This document shows positions 43,897-53,164 of a stretch of 64,000 nt of DNA, piece after piece (the first letter of the stretch is position 1; each line of letters starts with the position of its first letter). The notes beneath the pieces were generated by a model, which was given only the letters and a program-made list of their open reading frames with translations, had not been told where the DNA came from and searched no databases. The stretch is from the NCBI RefSeq assembly GCF_024166365.1, contig NC_064819.1, forward strand, positions 111,334,293-111,398,292, in the 5' to 3' direction. A program made the position numbers and the translations under genes. Source of the stretch: Elephas maximus indicus. Taxonomy: Eukaryota; Chordata; Mammalia; Proboscidea; Elephantidae.

Positions 43897-46800
43897 AAAA
43901 AAAAATCTTTCTTTTTTTTTTTTTTTGTGCTTTAGATGAAGGTTTACAGAGCAAATTAGTTTCTCATTAAACAATCAATACACATCTTGTTCTGTGACAT
44001 GGGGTTTGTGACATTGGTTGCCAGTCCCAAAACATGTTAATTAACACTTTCCCCTTCTCAACCTGGGTTCCCCATTATCAGCAATCCTGTCTCCTCCCGC
44101 CTTCTCGTCCTTGCCCCTGGGCTGGTGCGCCCATTTAGTCTCGTTTTGTTTTATGCGCCTGTCTAATCTTTGGCTGAAGGGTGAACCTCAGAAGTGACTT
44201 CAGTACTGAGTTAAAAGGGTGACCGGGGGCCATATTCTTGAGGTTCTTCCAGTGTCTGTCGGATCAGAAAGTCTGTTTTTTGTTTGTTTGTTTTTGTGAG
44301 CTAGAATTTTGTTCTACATTTCTCACCAACTCTGTCTGGGACCCTTCATTGTGATCCCTGTTAGAACAGTCAGTGGTGGTAGCTGGGCACCATCTAGTTG
44401 TCCCGGACTCAGTCTAGCAGAGGATACGGTAGTTGTGGTCCATCAGTCCTTTGGACTAATCTTTCCCTTGTGTCTTTGGTTTTCTTCATTCACCCTTGTT
44501 CCAGATGGGGTGGGACCAGTGGAGTATCTTAGATGGTCACTCACAAGCTTTTAAGACCCCAGATGTTACTCACCAAAGTAGGAGTGGAACATTTTCTTTA
44601 TAAACGATGTTATGCCAATTGAGCTAGATGCCCCCTGAGACCATGGCTCCCAACTCTCAGCCCAGTAATTTGGTCCCTCAGGAAGTTTGATGTGTCTATG
44701 CAGCTTTCATGACCTTGCCTTTGTCAAGTTTTGCTGGCTCTCCCAGTATTGTGTACTGTCTTACCCTTCACCAAAGTTACCACTTATCTATTGTCTAGTT
44801 AGTGTTTTTCCCTCCCAGGCCTCCCCTCCCTTGTAACCATCGGAGATTGTTTTCTTTTTGTGTGTAAGCCTTTTCACAAGTTTTTAAATAGTGGTCTCAT
44901 AAAATATTTGTCCTTTTGTGATTGAATTATTTCACTCAGCATAACGCCCTCCAGATTCATCCATGCTGTAAGATGTTTTGAAGATTCATCGTTGTTCTTT
45001 ATTATTGTGTAGTATTCCATTGTATGTTTATACCACAGTTTGCTTATCCATGCATCTGTTGATGGGTGCCTAGGTTGTTTCCATCTTTTTGCTATTGTGA
45101 ACAATGCTGCAACGAACATGGGTGTGCATATGTCTATTAGTGTGATGGCCCTTATTTCTCTAGGATATATTCCCAGGAGTGGGATTGCTGGATCGTATGG
45201 CATTTCTATTTCTAACTTTTTAAGGAGGTGCCATATCATGTTCCAAAATGGTTGTACCATTCTGCATTCCCACAAGCAGTGCATAAGAGTTACAATCTCC
45301 TTGCAGCCTCTCCAACATTTGTTATTTTCTATTTTTTTTTTTATTTGTGCCAGTAATGTTGGGGTGAGACAGTATCTCACTGTGGTTTTGATTTGTGTTT
45401 CTCTAATGGCTAGTTTTTTAATGGCTAGTGATCTTGAGCATTTCCACATTTGTCTGTTAGCTGCCTGAATGTCTTCTTTGGTGTAGTGTCTGTTCATATC
45501 CTTTGCCCATTTTTTAATTAGATTATTTGTCTTCTTGTTGTAAATGTGTTAGATTTCCAGTAGATTGCAGAGATTAGACCTTTGTTGGATTTGTCATGGC
45601 CAAAACATTTTCCCCAGTCTGTATGTTCTCTTTTTACTCTTTTAGTGAAGTCTTTTGATGAGCGTGTATAACTTTTAGAAGATCCCAGCTATCTAGCTTA
45701 CCTTCTGGTGTTTGTGTATCGTTAGTTATGGTTTGTATCCTGTTTATGCCATGTATTAGGGCCTCTAGCACTGACCTCATTTTTTTCTTCTACGATCTTT
45801 ATACTTTTTGGTTTTATATTTAGGTCTTTGATCCATTTTGAATTAGTTTTTGTTTATGGTGTGAGGTATCATTTTTTTTGGAGATGAACCTGCTTTGCCA
45901 GAACCATTTGTTAAAAAGACTGTCTTTTCCCCATTTGACAGACTTTGGGCCTTTGTAGAAGATCCGATGACTGTAGATGGATGGATTTAGCTGTGGGCTC
46001 TTGATGCTGTTCCATTGGTCGATGTGTCTGTCACTGTACCTGTACCAGGCTGTTTTGACTACCAGAGCTGTATAGTAGGTTCTACGGTCAGGTAGTCTGA
46101 GGACTCCTTCTTTATTCTTCTTCTTCAATAGTGGTTTACTTATCTGGGGCCTCTTCCCTTTCCATATAAAATTAATAATTAGTTTTTCCATCTCTTTAAA
46201 GAATGCTGTTGGTATTTGGATTGGGATTGCATTGTATTTGTAGATTGCTTTGGGTAGAATCGACATTTTCACAATGTTGAGTCTACCTATCCAGGAACAT
46301 GGTATGTTTTTCCATTTATGTAGGTCTCTTTTGGTTTCTTGCAGTAGTGTTTTGTAGTTTTCTTTATAGGTATTTTATATCCCTGGTTAGATTTATTCCT
46401 AAGTATTTTATTTTTTTAGGGGCTATTATAAACGGTGCAAACCCTAGTAACATAGTGGTTAAGTGCTGTGGCTGCTAACCAAAAGGTCAGCAGTTCAAAT
46501 CCACCAGGTACTCTTTGGAAACTCCATGGGGCAGTTCTACTCTGTCCTATAGGGTCGCTCTGAGTCGGAATTGACTCAACAGCAACGGGTTTTATTATAA
46601 ATGGTATTGCTTACCTGATTACCTTTTTGTAGTTCTCTTTATTGGTGTATAGGAATCCAACTGATTTTTCTATGTTTATCTTGTATCTTGCTACTCTGCT
46701 AAATCTATTAGTTCCAGTAGTTTTCTCATGGAGTCTTTTGGGTTTTCTATGCTTAGTATCGTATCATCTGCAATAGGGGCAGTTTTACTTCTTCATCACC

Positions 46801-48768
46801 AATTTGGATGCCGTTTATGTCTTTTCCTTGCCTTACTGTTCCAAAAAAAAAAACAAAAAAAAAATTTTTTTTTCCCACTGTTCTAGCTAGGAATTCCAGC
46901 ACAATGTTAAATAGGAGTGGTGATAAAGAGCATCCTTGTCTTGTTCCTGTTCTCAGGGGGAACATTTTCAGCCTCTCTCCATTAAGAATGATGTTGGCTG
47001 TTGGTTTCATATAGATGCCCTTTATTATGTTGAAGAATTTCCCTTCTATACCTATTTTATTGAGAGTTTTTATCAGGAATGGATGTTGGACTTTATCTAA
47101 TGCTTTTTTGCATCAATTGAGATGATCATGTGATTCTTTTATCTATATGATTATGCTGATTGATTCTGTAATGTTAAACCATCTTTGCATGCCTGGTATG
47201 AATCACACTTGGTCGTGGTGTATTATTTTTTTGATATGATGCTGAATTCCACTGGCTAGAATTTTGTTGAGAATTTTTGCATCTATATTCATGAGACATA
47301 TTGGTCTGTAAGTTTCTTTTTTTTTTTGTGGTGTCTTTGCCTGGTTTTCATATCAGGGTTATGCTGATTTCATGGAACGAATTTGGAAGTATCCTTTCCT
47401 TTTCTATGTTCTGAAATAGTTTGAGTAGTTTTGGTGTAAGCTCTTCAAATGTTTGGTACAATTCTCCAGTGAAGCCATCTGGGCCAGGGCTTTTTCTTTT
47501 GGGGGGCAGGGGGAGTTTTTTATTTTTTAATTACCTTTTCAATCTCCTCTCTTGTTATGGGTCTGTTCAGATTTTCAACTGCAGTTTGGGTAGGTAGTGT
47601 CTTTCTAGAAATATGTCCATTTCCACTAGGTTTTCAAATTTGTTGTTTTTCATGGTACTCTGTTATGATCCTTTTTATTTCAGTTGGGTCTGTTGCAATG
47701 TCCTCCATTTCGTTTCTTAATTGGGTTATTTGTGTCCTCTCCTGTTTTTCTCTTGTCAGTTGGGCCAATGGTTTGCTGATTTTGTTGATCCTTTCAAAGA
47801 ACCAACTTTTTGTTTTGTTGACTCTTTCTAGTGTTTTTCTATTCCATTTATTTCTGCTCTGATCTTTATTATTTCCTTTCTTCTGGTGGCTGTGGACTTC
47901 TTTTACTTTTTTTTCTCTTTCTATTTGTTCGAGCTGTGTAGCTAATGTTTTGATTTTGTCCCTTTCTTCTTTTTTGATGTGTGCATCTATTGCTATAAAT
48001 TGACCACTGAGTACTGCCTTTACTGTGTCCCAAAGGTTTTGGTATATGTGTTTTCATTCTCATTTGATTCTAGGAATCTTTTTTATTCCATTTTTTATTT
48101 CTGCTATTACCGGTTTTTAACCAGGGTGTTGTTATTCAGTTTCCATGTATTTGATTTTGATTCCTTGCTCTTCCTGTTATTAATTTCTACTTTGATGGCA
48201 TTGTGATCAGAGAAGATACTTTGTATTATTTCAATATTTTGGATTTTGTTGAGGGTTGCTTTGTGGCCTAAGATATGGTTTATTCTGGAGAATGTTCCAT
48301 GTGCATTGGAAAAGAATGTGTACTTTACTGCTGTTGGGTGGAGTAGTCTCTATATATTTATGAGGTCAAGTTGGTTGACTGTGGCCTTTAGATCTTCTGT
48401 ATCTTTGGTGAGTTTCTTTCTAGATGTTCTGTCCTTTATCAAGAATTGTGTACTGTAGTCTCCTGCTATTATTGTGGAACTGTCAGTTTCTCTTTTCAGT
48501 GCTGTTAGAGTTTGTTTTATGTATATTGGGTACATAGATATTTATTAAGATTATGTATTCTTGGTGGACTGTCCCTTTAATCATTATATAATGTCCTTCT
48601 TTGTCTTTTGTGGTAAATTTTGTTTTAAAGTCTATTTTATCTGAGATTAGTATTGTCACTTCTGCTCTTTTTTAGTTGCTGTTTGCTTGATATATATACT
48701 TTTTCCATTCTTTGATTTTTAAATGTATTTATGTCTTTGTTTTTAAGGTGTGTTTCTTGTAGATAGCA
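43897..48768 (-). mobile_element. L1 LINE, 5'-truncated, antisense, about 4.9 kb
   Basis: Begins on the plus strand with the poly(A) tail as a T-run, then the 3' UTR (ctttagatgaaggtttacag). Decayed ORF2 follows: C-terminal frame 44874-45497 ([18 protein letters not shown] motif seen as [14 protein letters not shown]), 45820-46272 (FIWKGKRPQ), and the RT region 46753-47010 ([17 protein letters not shown]). It stops in the endonuclease region near 48.77 kb, so ORF1 and the 5' UTR are absent. Flanks agaaatgcaaaa (43885-43896) and agaaattgaaaa (48769-48780) form a 12-bp duplication. ORF2 is frameshifted at the FADD box and has further stops. Confidence 0.95.
46447..46592 (+). mobile_element. AfroSINE, short form, nested in L1
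   Basis: gcaaaccctagtaacatagtg head, gactcaacagcaacgggt tail. 13-bp duplication tattataaacggt (46434-46446) and tattataaatggt (46593-46605), one mismatch, within L1 ORF2. The SINE is therefore younger than the L1. Confidence 0.96.
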
Positions 48769-48907
48769 AGAAATTGAAAAATTTTGAGCCTGACCTCAGA
48801 CCTAACAGATCGAGATATCTGGGGTGGGCTCACCATTCTGTGTTCTAATAAGCCCTACAGGTGATGCTGACACTTGCTCCAGTTTGAGAGCTACTAATCT
48901 AGGAGAA

Positions 48908-49101
48908 AGGAGCCCTGGTGGCACAATGGTTAAGTGCTCAGCTGCCAACCAGAAAGGTTGGTGGTTTGAACCTACCCAGAAGCTTCACAGGAGAAAGACC
49001 TGGTGATGATTACAGCCTAGAAAACCCTATGGGGTAGTTCTGCTCTGTCACATGAGATTGCTATAAGTGGAAATCAACTAGATGGTACCTAACAACAACA
49101 G
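48908..49101 (+). mobile_element. AfroSINE, long form, at the end of MER5A
   Basis: gagccctggtggcacaatgg head, gtacctaacaacaacag tail. Perfect 10-bp duplication tctaggagaa at 48898-48907 and 49102-49111. Confidence 0.95.
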
Positions 49102-49111
49102 TCTAGGAGAA

Positions 49112-49453
49112 CAGATAAAGACACAGAGAAGTTAAATAATTGGAATAGTCATTTGGTAGTACATGACTCCTTCATTTTTGTTCAGTTTTTACTGTTGGTT
49201 GGTTTTCATTCATGCCATGGCTTTACAAAGAGACCAAGGGATATGACTGGCATCCAAAACCAATGGTGCACTTTTGGACCTACACACATGCCTTTGGGAG
49301 ACAAGCTCAATGTCAAAAAAAAAAAAAAAATTTTTTTTTTTTTTTTTCAATGTCAAGGCCATGTTTATTTAACACAGGGAAAAGGGTCAAATTGGTAAAT
49401 TCATTGAGGGGCATCCTAACACTGTAAGTGGTGGAAACACAGCTATTATATCC
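49112..49453. other. No recognised repeat; A14/T17 tract
   Basis: Contains tcaatgtcaa followed by A-run, T-run, then tcaatgtcaagg (49308-49357). The direct repeat around the homopolymers resembles a target duplication of an insert reduced to its tail. Confidence 0.45.
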
Positions 49454-49467
49454 TGGTCGTGTGATAA

Positions 49468-49626
49468 ACCCAGATGAATCTATTTTGACTCATAGTGACC
49501 CTATAGGACAGAGTAGAAGTGCCCCATAGTGCCTCATCTTTCTCTTGCAGAGCAGCTGGTGGGTTCGAACCGCCAACCTTTCAGTTAGCAGCCTAGTGCT
49601 TCACCAGTGCACCACCAAGGCTCCTC
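49468..49626 (-). mobile_element. AfroSINE, short form
   Basis: tgactcatagtgaccctatag, tggtgggttcgaaccgcc, accaccaaggctcctc. 14-bp duplication with three mismatches, tggtcgtgtgataa (49454-49467) and tggccatgtgctaa (49627-49640). Confidence 0.92.
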
Positions 49627-49840
49627 TGGCCATGTGCTAATGAGGCATATAGATCTAATAGGTTAGATTTTCAAATTAAGGTGACCCAGCATCTTTTCAG
49701 TCTGGTTCGATCTAAGGCACCTGTCAAGATCCGGCCTAAGGGAGGATCATCAGCTCATCTCTAGCAATTTAAACCAAGGGTTTAGAATATATACCAAATT
49801 TGAAAATCATCATGACATTTAAAATTCTGAAAACATTTAC

Positions 49841-49928
49841 CTGTTTTGGTAATGGGTCCAGAAGGGTACAGTCATATTTATAAAGTATTAAAATAACACA
49901 TATTTGAATCTCTAGCAGAGCAAGCCAC
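49841..49928 (-). other. Candidate exon (exon A), 88 nt
   Basis: On the minus strand a pyrimidine-rich acceptor (ttatatttttctttcag, ending at plus 49929-49930) precedes an 88-nt block that ends CCAAAACAG/gtaaatg. An ATG at plus 49873-49875 starts 11 codons plus two bases, in phase with the 91-codon frame of exon B at 39611. The joined product would be about 102 residues. A second frame of exon A is open throughout and hydrophobic (LALLEIQICVILILYKY) and would end 23 codons into exon B, so coding phase is uncertain. The intron of about 10.2 kb would contain the L1 and several SINEs. Confidence 0.3.
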
Positions 49929-50107
49929 CTGAAAGAAAAATATAAAAGAGTTACTTGGTTGCAGAAGATACATAAGTATCTACTAACAGTATATTTAGAG
50001 AGTAAAAAAAAAAAAAAAAAAATATTTCACAGGACTTATGTTTTTCTTTGCAATATAAATTTTTACTATGAAAAGGAAAGAGTAAGAACTTGCTCTTTTC
50101 TTTCATA

Positions 50108-50412
50108 ATACCACCTACTTCACAGGGAAGGACCCCTGGTGGCACAATGGTTAGGCACTCATCTGTTAACTGAAAGGCTGGTGGTTCAAGCCCACCCAAA
50201 CGCTCAGTGGTATAAAAACGTGTCGATCTGCTCCTGAAAAGATTATAGCCTAAAAAACCATATGGGACAGTTCTACTCTGTCATACGGGGTTGTTGTGAG
50301 TTGAAAATCGATTCCAAGGCACTTAACAACAACTCCATTGGATAGCTGGGATGATTAAATTGCTTAACAAGTATGTAAAATGCTTACTCAGAGGAAGCAC
50401 TCAATAAATGAG
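50108..50412 (+). repeat. MIR 3' half split by an AfroSINE
   Basis: taccacctacttcacaggg, then after the SINE gggatgattaaattgc and ggaagcactcaataaatg. Confidence 0.65.
50131..50333 (+). mobile_element. AfroSINE, long form, nested in MIR
   Basis: gacccctggtggcacaatgg, cgtgtcgatctgctcctg, aggcacttaacaacaact. Confidence 0.93.
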
Positions 50413-50444
50413 AACCCCAGGTCTCTCTCCCAAGTTTTAGATCT

Positions 50445-50670
50445 GTGCTTTTCAATATGGTAGCCATTTGCTGCACATGTCTATTTAAATTTAAATAAAT
50501 TAAAAATAAATGAAATGAAAAATTTCAGTTCCTCAGTTGCATTTGCCACATTACAAGCGCTCAATAACCACATGTGGCTATTGGCTACCATACTGGACGG
50601 TACATATATAGAATATTTTGATCATCACAGAAAGTTCCATTGGACAGTCCTACATGGGTCTAGACCCTTG
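50445..50670. mobile_element. hAT-type MITE-like repeat
   Basis: The words tatggtagccatttgctgcacatg (50457-50480) and cacatgtggctattggctacca (50570-50591) are inverted to each other, around an AT-rich core (aaatttaaataaattaaaa). This is a well-known mammalian DNA-transposon pattern; I do not assign the MER number. Confidence 0.6.
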
Positions 50671-50707
50671 CTGCTCACTGGACATTACTGCCTGAATGCT
50701 TTAAAAA

Positions 50708-50877
50708 CCAAAATCAAAAACCAAACCTGTTGCCATCAAGTCGATTCCGACTCATAGCAACCCTAAAGGACAGAGTAGAACGGCCCCATAGGGTTTCCAA
50801 GGAGCACCTGGTGTATTTGAACTCCCAGTGTTTTGGTTAGCAGCCATAGCTCTTAACCACTACGCCACTAGGGTTTC
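50708..50877 (-). mobile_element. AfroSINE, short form
   Basis: caaacctgttgccatcaagtc, cagccatagctcttaacc, acgccactagggtttc. 15-bp duplication with one mismatch, tgaatgctttaaaaa (50693-50707) and tgaatgctctaaaaa (50878-50892). Confidence 0.96.
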
Positions 50878-50892
50878 TGAATGCTCTAAAAA

Positions 50893-50937
50893 AACCAAAC
50901 CCAGTGCCATCGAGTCGATTCCGACTCATAGCCCTAC
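50893..50937 (-). mobile_element. AfroSINE tail, truncated to 45 bp
   Basis: aaccaaacccagtgccatcg and gattccgactcatagccc only. It sits directly on the right-hand target duplication of the previous SINE. Confidence 0.85.
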
Positions 50938-51147
50938 AATATATTGATACTCATTTATTTATAAATTACCTATACGTACAAATGTATTAGTTTATTGCCT
51001 ACTTTCTAAAACAAGTACAAATAGAAACTAAAAAGCAAATAAAGTATAAATGGAATTCGGCTATTTATTCTTGCATCTCGATGGATGGTTTTCAGCTCCC
51101 CTCAGCATACGCAAACTCTCTTTGGACTGAAGCCCTTAATGAGTACA

Positions 51148-53034
51148 TTGTTGTTATTAGGTGCCTTTGAGTTGGTTCCAACTCATAGCAACCCTATGTA
51201 CAACAGAACAAAACATTACCCAGTCCTGCGCCATCCTCACAATCATTGTTATGCTTGAGCCCATTGTTGCAGCTAGTGTTGTCGATCCATCTTGTCGTGG
51301 GACTTCCTCTTTTTCACTGACCCTCTACTTTACCAGGCATTATGTCCTTCTCCAGGTTCTGATCCCTTCTGATATAATATGTCCAAAGTATGTGAGAAGA
51401 AATCTCACCATCCTTGCTTCTAAGGAGCATTCTGGCTGTACTTCTTTCAAGAGAGATTTGTTCATTCGTTTGGCAGTCCATGGTATATTCAGTATTCTTC
51501 ACCAACACCACAATTCAAAGGCATCAATTATTCTTCGGTCTTTCTTATCCACTGTCCAGCTTTCACATGTATATGCAGCAAGTGAAAACATCATGGCTTG
51601 GGTCACCAGAACCTTAGTCCCTGAAGTGACATCTCTGCTTTTTAACATTTTAAAGAGATCTTTTGCAGATTTGCACAACGCAATGCATCTTTTGATTTCT
51701 TGACTGCTGCTTCCATGGCTGTTGATTGTGGATCCAAGTAAAATGAAATCTTTGACAACTTCAATCTTTTCTCCATTATCATGATGTTGCTCATTGGTCC
51801 AGTTGTGAGGGTTTTTGTTTTCTTTATGTTGAGGAGTAATCCGTACTGAAGACTATGGTCTTTGATCTTCATCAGTTAAGTGCTTCAAGTCCTCTTCACT
51901 TTCAGCAAGCAAGGTTGCGTCATCTGCATATTGCAGGTTGTTAATGTATCTTCCTCCAATCCTGATGCCACATTCTTCTTCATATAGTCCAGTATCTCAG
52001 ATTATTTGCTCATCATACAGACTGAATTAGTTTGGTGAAAGAATACAACCCTGACTCACATCTTTTCTGACTTTAAACCACACAGTATCCACTTATTCTG
52101 ATCAAAAGACTGCTTCTTGATCTATGCACAGGTTCCTCATGAGCACAGTCAAGTGTTCTGGAATTTCCATCCTTTGCAATGTTATCCAGAATTTGCTATG
52201 ATCCCGCAAGGTGAATGATAACTGACTACTTTTGTGTGGCCTTTCTAGCCATGGTCTTGTAACTCCCACCCAGGTGATTGGGAAGGACTGTGTGATAGGG
52301 TTATCCAAGGAGATTGGTCAGTTTTGCCTTAAAAAAGAGCCAATTCCAGAGCTTACCACCAAGGAAGGAGAGACCCAGCAGGAGAGACCCTGCAGCAGAG
52401 ACCTGGCAGCAGGAGACAGAGTGGTTGGCTTCCTGGCCCAAGGGGAGAGAAAGCTGAGTGCCTTTGAGCAGAGACTGAGGGCCAGGGAGAGGCATGCCTG
52501 TGAGCACAGCTGGGGAGAGGCTATCCTGATGAAGAACTGTATCCTGAGTGTTCTTGAGCCTGAATTGTAACTGTTACTTCCCTAATAAACCCTATATTGT
52601 GAGAATGGTCTGTGAGTTCTGTCTGGCCACTTCAGTGAATTATTGTACCCAGTAGAGAGTGCTGGAGGAGGGACAGTTGGTGTCAGAATCGGTACAGATG
52701 AAGGAAAGAGGAGTCATGTCTGACCTCACTTCATAAGAATCCGCCTTGGGCTGTTGATCTTGGTTCTCCTTCCCCCTTGTGGGGTTAGAGAAGGTCAGAC
52801 ACTGTCCCCAAGCCATTTTTATAGATCCACAAGGTTGAATGCCTTTGCATAGTCAGTAAAACACAGATAAACATCTTTCTGTATTCTCTGCTTTCAGCCA
52901 GGTTCCATCTGACATCAGCAACGATATCCCTGGTTCTACATCCTCTTCTGAATCCAGCTTGAATTTCTGGCAGTTCCCTGTCTATGTACTGCTGCAACCA
53001 CTTTTGAATGATCTTCAAAATGAGTACATTAGCA
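51148..53034 (-). mobile_element. RTE-clade LINE, antisense, split by an LTR fragment
   Basis: 51148-52217 runs from the 3' tail (ttgttgttattaggtgcc) through the RT region, with the reverse YADD at gtcatctgcatat (51918-51930). 52824-53034 continues upstream RT sequence (gcctttgcatagtcagtaaa, agccaggttccatctgac, tctgaatccagcttgaattt). The minus-strand 103-codon frame at 52785-53096 includes RT residues (FAKIIQKWLQ-type words such as ILKIIQKWLQQY and IQAGFRRGCRTRD). Multiple frameshifts. Confidence 0.93.
52218..52823 (+). mobile_element. ERV LTR plus primer-binding-site fragment inside RTE
   Basis: An AATAAA (52584-52589), then an LTR-like end gaggagggaca (52665-52675), two bases, and tggtgtcagaatcgg (52678-52692), which resembles a tRNA-Leu primer-binding site as in ERVL-type elements. 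About 130 bases of leader follow. The 112-codon plus-strand frame 52232-52570 is LTR sequence. Nearly matching 18-bp words of RTE flank the insert (52200-52217, 52824-52841). Confidence 0.6.
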
Positions 53035-53164
53035 TCTTGCCTAGTCCAGTGGGCTGGAAAATTGGGAGTTATCATAGACTCAGTTCTATCCTTCATCTCT
53101 CATATCCAATCAATCATCAAGTCATTTAGCTACTGTATACGAGAGCTGGGTATACGAGATTGCT
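53035..53164. other. Short unassigned junction
   Basis: Possibly L2-derived (ttcatctctcatatccaatc). Not certain. Confidence 0.3.

Larger units (their letters stand above)
43838..48900 (-). mobile_element. MER5A hAT MITE split by a full L1 insertion
   Basis: The left piece 43838-43896 (gtgtggtccctagaccagc, ttggaacttgttagaaatg) and the right piece 48781-48900 (ctgtgttctaataagccc, ccagtttgagagctac) together make one reverse MER5A. The 4.9 kb between them is L1. Confidence 0.85.

Noticed and set aside
44874..45497. 207-codon minus-strand frame
   Set aside because: It is real coding ancestry but belongs to L1 ORF2 C-terminus in a dead element, not a host gene.
51161..51703. 180-codon plus-strand frame
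   Set aside because: Antisense reading of the RTE 3' region; a homologous antisense frame is seen at 40.5 kb.
52232..52570. 112-codon plus-strand frame with ordinary-looking composition
   Set aside because: It lies within an LTR that carries AATAAA and a primer-binding site just downstream.
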